From Bradyrhizobium diazoefficiens (GTDB taxonomy: Bacteria; Pseudomonadota; Alphaproteobacteria; Rhizobiales; Xanthobacteraceae): a stretch of DNA of 64,000 nucleotides. A program made the position numbers and the translations under genes. Within the stretch, counting starts at the first letter, position 1; every line of letters begins with the position of its first letter. Under the pieces are notes generated by a model. That model did no database searches, was not told where the DNA came from, and saw nothing but the letters and a program-made list of their open reading frames with translations. Positions 24,871 to 33,595 of the stretch are shown here, in pieces. The DNA is taken from assembly GCF_018131015.1 (NCBI RefSeq), contig NZ_JAFCJJ010000011.1:145378-209377 (forward strand), in the 5' to 3' direction.

Positions 24871-26163
24871 TCATCGCGATGCGACGCGGGCGATGAAATC
24901 CGTCAGCGCCTTGCGATCATCGGCCGATCCGATGCGCTGCTCCGGCATCTTGGTGCCGGGCGTATAGGCATTCGGCCCTACCTCGAACAATCTGGCGACA
25001 GTCTCGGGAGTCCAGACGATATCCAGCTTTCTGAGCGGCTCGGAAAACCGGTAGCCGGGCAGCGAGGCGATCTTCCTTCCGTACAATCCGGCAAGCGTGG
25101 GGCCGGCGCGCGGCAATTCCTTCTCCGACAGGGTGTGGCAGGCAACGCAGGCCCGAAACACTTCGGCGCCCCGGTCGCCGGCATAGGCCGCCAGCGGATC
25201 GGCAGGCGTCCCGAGCAGGTGCGATCCGAGCGGCTCGCCGGTCCGTGCATTCCAGCGCCGGACTTTGCCGTCGGCGCCGCCCGTCAGCAAGGTTTCATTG
25301 TCCGGCAGGAAGGCGGCCGACCAGACCGGCAGCCCGGGCCCGACGATCGTGCGGAGCACGTTGCGCGCCTTGCGATCGATGATCGCGATGGTGCCACCGA
25401 TGCCCGCGGCGGCCAGCAGCGCGCCATCTGCGGTCGCGGCCAGCGCCACGATCGGCGTCTGTCCAGCCTGCACCTCGCCGGTCGCCGCACCAGCGGAATT
25501 CAGCGTGCGTACCTTGCCGTCCGCAGCCCCGGTTTCGATCTCGCCATCGGCTTCAACCAACACTGCGTTGAGCGGCGACGGCAAATTGGTCACGGCCGGC
25601 GATCCCGTCGGCAGAGGCCAGATCCTCAAGGTGAGATCGTAACCGACGCTGACGAGGCGCCGCCCGTCCGGCGTGAACGCAACACCGTTGACGTTCTGCG
25701 TGTGCCCTTCGAGCAGTTGCTGCGTCCCATCGGCGAGCGACCAGACGCGAACCGTGTGATCCCAGGACGCCGATGCGAGGCTTCCGCCGTCAGGAGAGAC
25801 GGCAAGCGAAACGATCGGACCCTGGTGGCCCTCGAGGATCCTGTCGGGCTGCTCGCGGCCCCGCGTCCAGATCGCGATCCGCGCGTCGGCGCCCGCCGTC
25901 GCCATCCGGCCGTCCATCAGAAAGGCAACCGCATTCACTGCATCCGAATGGAAGCGCAACACCTGCTGCGCCGACTCGCTCTCTCGCGACCACAGGATGG
26001 CGGAGGTGTCGAAGCTGCCCGAGAGCACGCTTCGGCCGTCGCCGGACACGGCGATGGTCTTGACAGGCCCGCCATGACCGGCCAGTTGCGCGCGGACCGG
26101 TCCCGAGCCAAGCGAGAGCAAGATCGCAACGATGACCGCTGAGAGACCTGAAGGCAATTTCAT
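24871..26163 (-). CDS. Periplasmic WD40-repeat protein fused to cytochrome c
   Basis: 430 aa. A signal peptide (LPSGLSAVIVAILLSL, cleaved near VRAQ) is followed by about seven WD40 repeats forming a beta-propeller, visible in units such as LASASWDHTVRVWSL and LLTGGADGKVRRWNA. The C-terminal ~90 residues are a class I cytochrome c with CVACH heme binding and Met in PGTKMPEQRIG as the likely axial ligand. Export suggests a periplasmic electron carrier with a protein-binding platform. The first residues are set by the signal peptide; an earlier ATG adds 23 residues. Partner unknown. Confidence 0.88.
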   Translation of the reverse strand: MKLPSGLSAVIVAILLSLGSGPVRAQLAGHGGPVKTIAVSGDGRSVLSGSFDTSAILWSRESESAQQVLRFHSDAVNAVAFLMDGRMATAGADARIAIWTRGREQPDRILEGHQGPIVSLAVSPDGGSLASASWDHTVRVWSLADGTQQLLEGHTQNVNGVAFTPDGRRLVSVGYDLTLRIWPLPTGSPAVTNLPSPLNAVLVEADGEIETGAADGKVRTLNSAGAATGEVQAGQTPIVALAATADGALLAAAGIGGTIAIIDRKARNVLRTIVGPGLPVWSAAFLPDNETLLTGGADGKVRRWNARTGEPLGSHLLGTPADPLAAYAGDRGAEVFRACVACHTLSEKELPRAGPTLAGLYGRKIASLPGYRFSEPLRKLDIVWTPETVARLFEVGPNAYTPGTKMPEQRIGSADDRKALTDFIARVASR

Positions 26164-26232
26164 CGGTTGTCCAAACAACACCGGGGACAGGCGCTTGTCG
26201 CTTCCCCCGAGCATGCAGGACATTGTTAGCAC

Positions 26233-26779
26233 GGCCGGGACCGTCTCTGTAGACGCGGTTGCGGCGGATCGTCCGAAGATAGAGGCGCACCTCGATCGTT
26301 TCTGATCTAACTCACGCGCGAGCGGTTGCTACGCAACTAAATGTTTTCGGAGCTCCGCGCGCCACTGTTTCGCATTCACGCAGGAATTTTTGCTCGCCCC
26401 ATGGGGTCCGCCCTCGGCCGGGGTTGGGATGGGGTAGAACGGCCGAGGACGAACCACCTGCTCGATCGGCGGATCGGCAGGCGGTGGCGATCCAAGCATA
26501 CCAAGCTGTTCGCGCTATTGGCCTGAGGTGCAGGCGGAACCGTTCGTCCGTGTTCAACATTGGCACAATGCAGTTCCGCCCTTGGCTCGGGGCGCTGGGG
26601 GCTGGAATATGAGCCAAGGGCGGCGCCTGCGTCCCCGCGCTGATATCGATCGGCAGGCCTGGCAATCCAAACAGTTTACAATGTGTGCGTGTATTGGCCT
26701 TTGGGGCAGGTGAGTGTCGCCCTCACCAGCAGCGCAGCGCGCCCGACTTTCGTGCCGCGGCTCCTGATGACCGCAACCT
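26233..26779. other. Gene-free stretch with a degenerate direct repeat
   Basis: About 550 bp with no reading frame of coding character. It contains an imperfect direct repeat: 26472-26533 and 26648-26710 share gatcggcagg, then a variable part, then tattggcct and ggcagg or gcagg (my alignment suggests about 70% identity). It may be decayed duplicated DNA between the cytochrome and porin genes. Confidence 0.35.
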
Positions 26780-28177
26780 TCAGAACTTCACGACCGAGCG
26801 CAGTCCGACGACGGTGGCATTCCCGAGATGCTTGCCGGGTGACGCTCCCAGCGGGTCCGTCGCGCCGCCGCCGGGATGACGGATGAACTGGAGGTTGGGC
26901 TGGAGCGTCAGGCCCGCCCGCACCTCGTACTGATACACGGCGGTCAGGAGCTGTTCGGAAGTTCGCAGCGGCCAGTTCGGGCCGTAGATCGACTGAAAGT
27001 CGCGATCAAGGGCCTGGGCGCGAGGCGACACGTGGGCGTAGGCGGCCGCGATGCCGAACTTGTCGTGCGGGCGCGCGTCCGACAATCCAATGAATTCGAG
27101 GCCACCGTCGGCATAGATATCGATCAGATTGCGATCGGGCGGGCTGTAGGATGCGCGCGCGAACACGCCGATTCCGCGATCATCGTCGTGGCCGACACGG
27201 TAGAGCTTCTGTTCGAACACGGCGTAGAGACCGTAATCACCCGATCGGCTTGCCGCTGTGCCCGAACCGGCGGGGTCCGCAAGGGAAAGGCCGAGCGAAT
27301 CGAAGCGCTGGTCCGCGAAACTGCCGAGGTGCCGAAAGCCGCCCAGTTTGAGCTTCCCGGCGAGGCCGGGATCCCCCTTCTTTGTGTGCCACTGGAATTG
27401 TGCCTCGTAGAGCAACAGCGGTGGATCGTTCACACGGAAATTGACGCCATAGCGATTGCGGAGCTGCGGGTCGTTGGTGCCCGGGCCGGCCGCGTTGCCG
27501 TCAAACACGGCCGCCAGCAGCGACAGATTATCGGTCGCGTCGGCCCGCAGTCGTGCACCCATGGTCGCAAGCGGCGGCGACGGTCCGCCGCTGGGCAGAT
27601 TGAGTGACAGGCCCGCCGGCCAGCCGAGCGAGGCGTTGGTGAAGACGTCGGTGTATTTCGAGGTCATGAATTCCGTATCGGCGGCGAGCTGCCCTGCCCT
27701 CAGAGCGATCTTCTCGCCCCACTTTCTCTCGAACCAGACCTCGTAGAGGCGGGTCGTCGGCAGCGCCTCGATGCCGCTGACATCCATGAAGTTGAGCAGC
27801 GCACCGCGCGAGAGTCCGCCGCCGTCGATCTGGAAGACGTTGGCATGGAAGGTCACCTGCTTCAGGCCGACCAGCTTTTCGAAATCGACATCGACGGCGA
27901 AGTTCGTTCGGTCTTCGTAGACGGCGCCCTGCTTCGCGCCGCCGGACGGATTGGCCAGGACCTCCCCGATATAGGTGACGGCAAACTTGACGCCCTGCTT
28001 CTCGAACGGGTTCGGCAGCAATCCCAGCGTGGTCTCCTGCACGGTGCTTTCGCCCGTGTCGGGATCCGCAGGCTTGAGGTCGTCGGTCTTCTTGTCTTCC
28101 TGCGCGACGGCACTGCCGCACAGGACCAACGCGGAGAGCAGAATCACCCAGCGACGCGTGTGACGGGGTCCGGCCAT
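26780..28177 (-). CDS. OprB-family carbohydrate-type outer membrane porin
   Basis: 465 aa. A signal peptide (RRWVILLSALVLCGSAVAQ) and a beta-barrel with alternating aromatic strands: VTFHANVFQIDGGGLSRG, RLYEVWFERKWGEKIALRAG, then GYGVNFRVND-like strands, closing with a terminal Phe (VVGLRSVVKF), typical for outer-membrane insertion. The pattern fits OprB porins, which pass sugars or other small solutes. The ribosome site before this ATG is weak. The gene is divergent from the Nramp-like transporter, with about 150 bp between them. Confidence 0.87.
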   Translation of the reverse strand: MAGPRHTRRWVILLSALVLCGSAVAQEDKKTDDLKPADPDTGESTVQETTLGLLPNPFEKQGVKFAVTYIGEVLANPSGGAKQGAVYEDRTNFAVDVDFEKLVGLKQVTFHANVFQIDGGGLSRGALLNFMDVSGIEALPTTRLYEVWFERKWGEKIALRAGQLAADTEFMTSKYTDVFTNASLGWPAGLSLNLPSGGPSPPLATMGARLRADATDNLSLLAAVFDGNAAGPGTNDPQLRNRYGVNFRVNDPPLLLYEAQFQWHTKKGDPGLAGKLKLGGFRHLGSFADQRFDSLGLSLADPAGSGTAASRSGDYGLYAVFEQKLYRVGHDDDRGIGVFARASYSPPDRNLIDIYADGGLEFIGLSDARPHDKFGIAAAYAHVSPRAQALDRDFQSIYGPNWPLRTSEQLLTAVYQYEVRAGLTLQPNLQFIRHPGGGATDPLGASPGKHLGNATVVGLRSVVKF

Positions 28178-28334
28178 CCCGGCATGATGCAGGTTTTGCC
28201 TGAGGTGACAACCCGACCGCCCGAAGCGAGCCCCGCGACCTCGGTACAAAAGGGAACACTGACCGAACCAACAGGCCTGTGAGGACGTTGTCGGTTCCTG
28301 ATCGCAGCTGATGGAACCGGAAAGGGAGGACAAG

Positions 28335-29633
28335 GTGGCGACGAGGAGGAAAGCGGATAGGACGTCGACCGAGAACCAGGATGAGGGCGGCTTCCTGCAG
28401 CGCCTCGGGCCAGGCCTCATCACCGGCGCCTCCGACGACGATCCTTCCGGAATCGGGACCTACAGTCAGGCGGGCGCCCAGCTTGGATTCGGCATCGGCT
28501 GGACCATGCTGATCACCTACCCCCTGATGGCGGCGATCCAGGAGATCTCGGGCCGCATCGGCCGGGTGACCGGCCACGGCATCGCCGGCAATGTCTGCCG
28601 CAACTATCCTGCTCCCGTGATCTGGTCCCTCATCGTCCTCCTCTTCGTTGCAAACACCATCAATGTCGCCGCCGATCTGGGAGCGATGGGCGATGCACTC
28701 AAGCTCCTGATCGGCGGTCCGGGAACGCTCTATGTCGTGGTCTTCGGCGCGGTTTCCGTGATTGCGCAGATCTTCTTCAAATACGACCGCTACGTGTCGA
28801 TCCTGAAATGGCTGACGCTGGTGCTCTTCGCCTATGTCATTGCGCTCTTCCTCGCCAAAGTGCCATGGGATGAGGCGTTGAAGGGCCTTCTTGTTCCGAA
28901 GGTGCAATGGAACGGCGCGTTCCTGACGACGCTTGTTGCGATCCTCGGGACGACGATCTCGCCCTATCTGTTCATCTGGCAATCGTCCCAGGAAGCGGAG
29001 GAGCAGCGGATCGATCCCGACAAGAAGCCGCTCAAGCGTGAACCGCACAAGGAGGACGAGGAGAACAAGCGTATCCGGATCGATACCCTCGTCGGAATGG
29101 CTGTCTCCAACGTCATTGCCGTCGCGATCATCATGACGACGGCGGCCACGTTGCACGCGTCCGGCAAGACCGACATCGAGTCGTCCGCCCAGGCGGCGGA
29201 AGCCTTGAGGCCCGTCGCGGGCGCGCTGGCCGAATTGGTCTTCGCGCTCGGCATCATCGGGACGGGTCTGCTCGCGGTCCCGGTGCTGGCCGGCTCAACC
29301 GCCTATGCGATCGGCGAGGGGCGAAAATGGCCCGTCGGACTGTCGCGCAAGCCGAAGGAGGCCGTCGCCTTCTACAGTGTGCTTGCGCTCTCCGTCGCGC
29401 TCGGTGTCGCCCTCAACTTCACCGCCCTCGACCCGATCAAGGCGCTGTACTGGAGCGCCGTGATCAACGGGGTGCTGGCGGCACCGATCATGACGGTCAT
29501 GATGCTGCTGGTCCGCCGCAAATCCGTGATGGGCGATCTCGTGATCCGGGGACCGGTCTACTGGCTGGGCTGGATCGCGACCGTGGCGATGGCACTCTGC
29601 ATCGCCGGCATGGCCGTATCGCTGCTCGGCTAG
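28335..29633 (+). CDS. Nramp-family metal ion transporter (non-canonical metal site)
   Basis: 432 aa, about 11 membrane helices. Helix 1 reads DDDPSGIGTYSQAGAQ where classic Mn/Fe Nramps have DPGN; helix 6 reads TTISPYLFIWQSSQE where they have MPH. The metal-binding methionine is therefore missing, so Mn2+ or Fe2+ selectivity is doubtful; Mg2+ transport as in Nramp-related magnesium transporters is possible. A charged loop (EEQRIDPDKKPLKRE) follows helix 6. GTG with GGGAGGA is chosen; an ATG 24 bp earlier has a weaker site. Sits beside an OprB-type porin read the other way. Confidence 0.88.
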   Translation: MATRRKADRTSTENQDEGGFLQRLGPGLITGASDDDPSGIGTYSQAGAQLGFGIGWTMLITYPLMAAIQEISGRIGRVTGHGIAGNVCRNYPAPVIWSLIVLLFVANTINVAADLGAMGDALKLLIGGPGTLYVVVFGAVSVIAQIFFKYDRYVSILKWLTLVLFAYVIALFLAKVPWDEALKGLLVPKVQWNGAFLTTLVAILGTTISPYLFIWQSSQEAEEQRIDPDKKPLKREPHKEDEENKRIRIDTLVGMAVSNVIAVAIIMTTAATLHASGKTDIESSAQAAEALRPVAGALAELVFALGIIGTGLLAVPVLAGSTAYAIGEGRKWPVGLSRKPKEAVAFYSVLALSVALGVALNFTALDPIKALYWSAVINGVLAAPIMTVMMLLVRRKSVMGDLVIRGPVYWLGWIATVAMALCIAGMAVSLLG

Positions 29634-29664
29634 CGCGCGGGATGCCACAGAAGTTGCCTCACCC

Positions 29665-30501
29665 TCAGCTGAGCTCAACGAACACTGGCTGATGATCGGA
29701 CGCGTCGGTCTTGCCGTTGACCTCGATGCGCGTGATCCGGCCGAGGAGATCCTCCGATGCAAAGATGAAGTCGCGGCAATCGGGGCCTTCGGTCCACTGC
29801 ACATGATCATAAATGCCGCAAGTGGGTGACCGCTTCAACCCGGCATGAACGACGGTCCAGGCGTCGCGATAATTAAGGCCGGGCCGGCCGGAGCGATCGA
29901 TCAACGCGTGCTGGGGATCGCTGACATCAAAATTGAAGTCACCGCACATGAGGCTCGACCCCGCGACGGTCTGACTTTCATAGGGTTCGTCGGGTTGCCT
30001 GGTCGGCAGCTTGGGACTGGTTGATGCATCCTGTTGCAAGTCCAACAGCCGCGCGATCTGCGCGTCACGCTGAGCGACTGAGTAATATTCAAGATGCGTA
30101 TTGACCGTGCGCACCGCGCCGAACGAGGTTTTGACCGTCACCTCCAGCGCATGGCGCCGCATGCTGCGCCCGGCGCCCGCACCCGGCCATGGCAGGATGT
30201 GATTGTTGATCTGCACGACCGGCAGACGCGTCAGGGTCATGTTGCCGAACCGGTGCAGCCCGCCCGCCTGGTCGACCGTTTCGATCGCCGGCCGGAACAC
30301 CGGGAAATAGCCCGGCAGCAGCGCGGCAAGTTCTGCGCTCTGGTCACCTCCCCCGTCGTGCCTCGAGAAATTTGCACTCACCTCCTGGAAACAAAAGACG
30401 TCCGCATCGCAGGTCTCCGTGGCGATCCTCACGATTCTCGCGAGATCGGTCACGCCGTCGCAGCCCTTGCCGCACTGGATGTTCCAGGTCAGGAGACGCA
30501 T
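29665..30501 (-). CDS. Endonuclease/exonuclease/phosphatase (EEP) family hydrolase
   Basis: 278 aa. Family motifs in order: MRLLTWNIQCGKG, DVFCFQEVSA (metal-binding Glu), NTHLEYYSVAQRDAQI, LMCGDFNFD and the terminal SDHQPVFVEL with catalytic Asp-His. No signal peptide. The fold cleaves phosphodiesters or phosphomonoesters (nucleic acids, phosphoinositides, sphingomyelin). It is the last gene of a ugp-type importer operon, its ATG overlapping the previous stop (TGATG), the place held by the phosphodiesterase ugpQ in E. coli. A role in opening an imported glycerophosphodiester is inferred. Confidence 0.88.
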   Translation of the reverse strand: MRLLTWNIQCGKGCDGVTDLARIVRIATETCDADVFCFQEVSANFSRHDGGGDQSAELAALLPGYFPVFRPAIETVDQAGGLHRFGNMTLTRLPVVQINNHILPWPGAGAGRSMRRHALEVTVKTSFGAVRTVNTHLEYYSVAQRDAQIARLLDLQQDASTSPKLPTRQPDEPYESQTVAGSSLMCGDFNFDVSDPQHALIDRSGRPGLNYRDAWTVVHAGLKRSPTCGIYDHVQWTEGPDCRDFIFASEDLLGRITRIEVNGKTDASDHQPVFVELS

Positions 30502-31310
30502 CACCGAATGCCTGCACGCATGAAGGATTGAACGAACTGCCGCTGGAACAGCAGGAATGCGATCAGGAGCGGCGCCATGGTCATCACCGTTGCCGCCGTG
30601 ATGACCGACCAGTCGACGCCGGTCTCGGGCGCGCCGAACACCGCGAGGCCGACGGTCAGCGGGCGCGCCTCCACCGAATTGGTGACGATCAGCGGCCACA
30701 GAAAATTATTCCAGTGGTAGCTCACCGAGACGAGGCCGAAGGCGATGTAGGTCGGGCGCGCCAGCGGCACGTAGACCCACCACAGAATTCCGAGCGGCCC
30801 TGCCCCTTCGACCCGCGCAGCTTCGACCAGCTCCTGAGGCACGCTCTTGAAGGTCTGGCGCAACAGGAAGATGCCGAAGGCGCTGGCGAGATAAGGCAGG
30901 GCGATGGCCGGGATGGTGTCGAGCAGGCCGAGTTTTGCGATCGCGCGATAGTTCTCGACGATCAGCACGTCGGGCATGATCATCAATTGCAGCAGAACCA
31001 GCGCAAAGGCGATGCCGCTGCCCCTGAACCTGAAGCGCGCAAAGGCATAGGCCGCGAGCGTCGACAGGATGAGCTGGCCGGCCAGAACCAGCGTCACGAG
31101 CACGATCGTGTTGAGATAGTAGCGGGCGAACGGCGCCTGCTTCCAGGCGCGGGCAAAATTCTCCAGCGTGAAAGGCGCGGACAGGCTGAACGAGGTGGCA
31201 TAGGCCGCCGGATGCAGCGCGCTCCAGAACGCATAGGCCAGTGGCGCCAGCCAGACCAGCGCCAAGAGCCAGGCGGCGACCGCCTCGACGGGATGGGTCC
31301 GGCCTCTCAT
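30501..31310 (-). CDS. ugpE: ABC importer permease, UgpE/MalG-type
   Basis: 269 aa with six membrane helices and the EAA loop EAARVEGAGPLGILWWVYVP that docks the ATPase. Family CUT1 (sugars, glycerol phosphate). It overlaps the UgpA-type gene by 4 bp (ATGA) and the EEP hydrolase by TGATG, so all are one translation unit. The symbol is by operon similarity; the substrate is not proven. Confidence 0.85.
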   Translation of the reverse strand: MRGRTHPVEAVAAWLLALVWLAPLAYAFWSALHPAAYATSFSLSAPFTLENFARAWKQAPFARYYLNTIVLVTLVLAGQLILSTLAAYAFARFRFRGSGIAFALVLLQLMIMPDVLIVENYRAIAKLGLLDTIPAIALPYLASAFGIFLLRQTFKSVPQELVEAARVEGAGPLGILWWVYVPLARPTYIAFGLVSVSYHWNNFLWPLIVTNSVEARPLTVGLAVFGAPETGVDWSVITAATVMTMAPLLIAFLLFQRQFVQSFMRAGIR

Positions 31311-32227
31311 TGATAGTGGATCCTGCGATCGAGATAGCCGAACTTGATCAGTGCGACGGCGCTCAGCAGGATCAGCAGCACCACTGTCAGGGTCGCCGCG
31401 TAGGACGAATCCTGGAACGTGAAGGCGACTTCGTAGATGTAATAGAGCAGCAGCGTGCTGGCGTTGTTCGGGCCGCCCTTGGTCATGATGACGAGGTGGT
31501 CGACGAGCTTGAAGGAGTTGATCACCGCGTTGATCGCCACGAACAGCGTGGTCGGCATCAGCAGCGGGAACGTGATCCGCCGGAAAATGTACCAGCGGCT
31601 CGCGCCCTCGATGGAGGCGGCCTCGTCGAGATCCGGCGAGAGCTGCTGGAGCGCGGCGAGGTAGAAGATCATGAAGAAGCCGGCTTCCTTCCAGATCACC
31701 ATCACGATCAGGCAGCCCATCACCGTGGAGGGATCGCCGAGCCAGTTCCAGCCGCCGAGACCAAACAGGCTGCGCAGCTGGTCGAGCGCCCCGTAATCCG
31801 GCGTGTAGAAGAACAGCCAGATATTGGCGACCGCGATCATCGGCAGCACGGTCGGGGTGAAGTAGGCGAGGCGCAGAAAGCCGCGGCCGCGCATGTTGCG
31901 GTTGACCCAGATCGCCATGAGCAGCGCAAGCGCGATCGAGGTCGGGATGGTGCCGAGCGCGAACCAGAAATTGTTGATCAGCGCTTTCCAGAAGATCGGA
32001 TCGGCCGCCATCGCCTGATAGCTGTCGAGGCCGACGAAGACCTCGGTGCCGTTCCGCCTGGTGATGAACAACGAATGCCGGATCGTCGCCAGGATCGGCC
32101 AATGGGTGAAGGCGACGAGCAGCACCGCCGCCGGCAACAACAGCAACCACGCGTTCACGGCATTCCACCACGCCTGCGATCCGGCGCGGCGTTCGGCAAC
32201 GGGCGGTGAGACGGCGGCGTCGGTCAT
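31307..32227 (-). CDS. ugpA: ABC importer permease, UgpA/MalF-type
   Basis: 306 aa. Six membrane helices and the EAA loop EAASIEGASRWYIFRRITFP. It pairs with the following UgpE-type permease to form the channel of a CUT1-family importer. It starts 46 bp after the binding-protein stop. Order in the operon: ATPase, binding protein, two permeases, EEP hydrolase. The ugp name rests on similarity of the whole operon to glycerol-3-phosphate importers and on the divergent GlpR-like regulator. Confidence 0.85.
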   Translation of the reverse strand: MTDAAVSPPVAERRAGSQAWWNAVNAWLLLLPAAVLLVAFTHWPILATIRHSLFITRRNGTEVFVGLDSYQAMAADPIFWKALINNFWFALGTIPTSIALALLMAIWVNRNMRGRGFLRLAYFTPTVLPMIAVANIWLFFYTPDYGALDQLRSLFGLGGWNWLGDPSTVMGCLIVMVIWKEAGFFMIFYLAALQQLSPDLDEAASIEGASRWYIFRRITFPLLMPTTLFVAINAVINSFKLVDHLVIMTKGGPNNASTLLLYYIYEVAFTFQDSSYAATLTVVLLILLSAVALIKFGYLDRRIHYQ

Positions 32228-32273
32228 GCTTCAGGCGGCGGGATGGCGGCGAACCGCCATTCCGCCGCTTCCT

Positions 32274-33551
32274 CTACTTCGAGGCGCGCAGCACGCGGTC
32301 GGACTGCGCCTGCGCGGCGGCAAGGGCCTCCTGCGGCTTCTGCGAGCCGGTGACTGCGGCCTGCACGGCGTCGTTCACGAACTTGTAGATGCGGCCGTTG
32401 TCATGAACGGAGAGCTCCGGCACCGCATATTCCAGCTGATCGCGGGCAACGGTCGCCGCCGGAAAGCCCTTGGCGTAATCCTTCATCGCCTTGGTCTTGT
32501 AGGCGGCCGGCGACACGGCGACGTAGCCGGTCTTCATGCTCCACTCCGCCGCGCGCTCCGGCGCCGTCATCCACTGGATGAACTTGACGGCGGCCTTCTG
32601 CTGCTCGGGCGAGGCGTTCTTGAAGATGTAGAAGCTGCCGCCGCCGGTCGGCGAGCCCCGTCGCTCCTTGGCCGGAAGCATGGCGACACCGAACGGGAAT
32701 TTTGCGGCGTCCTTGACCGCCGTGAGGTTACCGGTGGTGTGCCACATCATCGCCGTCTTGCCTTCGAGGAAGTCGGTGCGGAGCGTCGCCCAGTCGATGC
32801 TGCCCGTCGGCATGACGTTGTGCTTGCGCGACAGGTCGACCCAGTAATCGAGCGCGGCGACCGTCTTCGGCGCGGTGAAATAGACCTCGGTGCCGGCCTC
32901 GTTCATCATCTTCTGGCCGTTCTGGATCGCCAGCGCCTGCAGCATCCAATAGCCGTAGCCGGTCGTGGGGATCTCGACGCCCCAGCGCGTGGTGTTGCCG
33001 GAGCCGTCCTTCTTGATCAGCTTCTTCGACATCTCGGTCATTTCGTCCCAGGACGCCGGCGCCTTCTCCGGATCGAGGCCGGCCTCCTTGAAGGCCTCCT
33101 TGTTCCAGTACAGCACGATGGTCGAGCGCTGGAACGGGATGCTCCAGGTCTTGCCGTCGATCTGGCCGTTGGCCATGAAGGCCGGATAGAAATCCTTGAA
33201 CCACGCCGTGTCGCTGACGAGACTGTCGAACGGCACGATGGCGTTCTCGTCCATCAGCGTGAAGACGTCGGTCGACAGCAGCACCGACAGTTGCGGCGGC
33301 TGGCCGCCCTTCATCGCCGTCATCGCCTTGGTCATGGTGTCCGTATAGTTGCCGGCATAGACCGCCGTCACCTTGATGTCGGAATTATCCTTCTCGAAAC
33401 GCGCGACCATGTCGTCGATGATCTTGGTGACGGGGCCGCCGACCGCGACCGGATAGTACATGGTCAGATCCACCGCTGCCGCCGGACGGGCCGCAGCAAC
33501 GGAAAGCGCCGTGAATGCGGCCGCCATCAACACTGTTCGTCGCGCAAACAT
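32274..33551 (-). CDS. ugpB: ABC importer substrate-binding protein, UgpB-type
   Basis: 425 aa. Sec-type signal MFARRTVLMAAAFTALSV cleaved near AAA before VDLTMYYPV. SBP family 1 motifs: VTAVYAGNYTDTMTKAM (compare YKGNYEQNL in E. coli UgpB), WSIPFQRSTIVLYWNKEAF, and GGGSFYIFKNASPEQQKAA. It binds the solute in the periplasm. AAGGAGACC before the ATG sets the start. Glycerol-3-phosphate or glycerophosphodiesters are the best guess given the operon and regulator, but other sugars are possible. Confidence 0.85.
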   Translation of the reverse strand: MFARRTVLMAAAFTALSVAAARPAAAVDLTMYYPVAVGGPVTKIIDDMVARFEKDNSDIKVTAVYAGNYTDTMTKAMTAMKGGQPPQLSVLLSTDVFTLMDENAIVPFDSLVSDTAWFKDFYPAFMANGQIDGKTWSIPFQRSTIVLYWNKEAFKEAGLDPEKAPASWDEMTEMSKKLIKKDGSGNTTRWGVEIPTTGYGYWMLQALAIQNGQKMMNEAGTEVYFTAPKTVAALDYWVDLSRKHNVMPTGSIDWATLRTDFLEGKTAMMWHTTGNLTAVKDAAKFPFGVAMLPAKERRGSPTGGGSFYIFKNASPEQQKAAVKFIQWMTAPERAAEWSMKTGYVAVSPAAYKTKAMKDYAKGFPAATVARDQLEYAVPELSVHDNGRIYKFVNDAVQAAVTGSQKPQEALAAAQAQSDRVLRASK

Positions 33552-33595
33552 TTTGGTCTCCTTCGTTATCTCTTCCGACCGTGCTGTCGCCGCCA

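Noticed and set aside
26312..26665. A 117-aa frame on the minus strand
   Set aside because: Low-complexity and without ribosome site or recognisable domain; overlaps the degenerate repeat.
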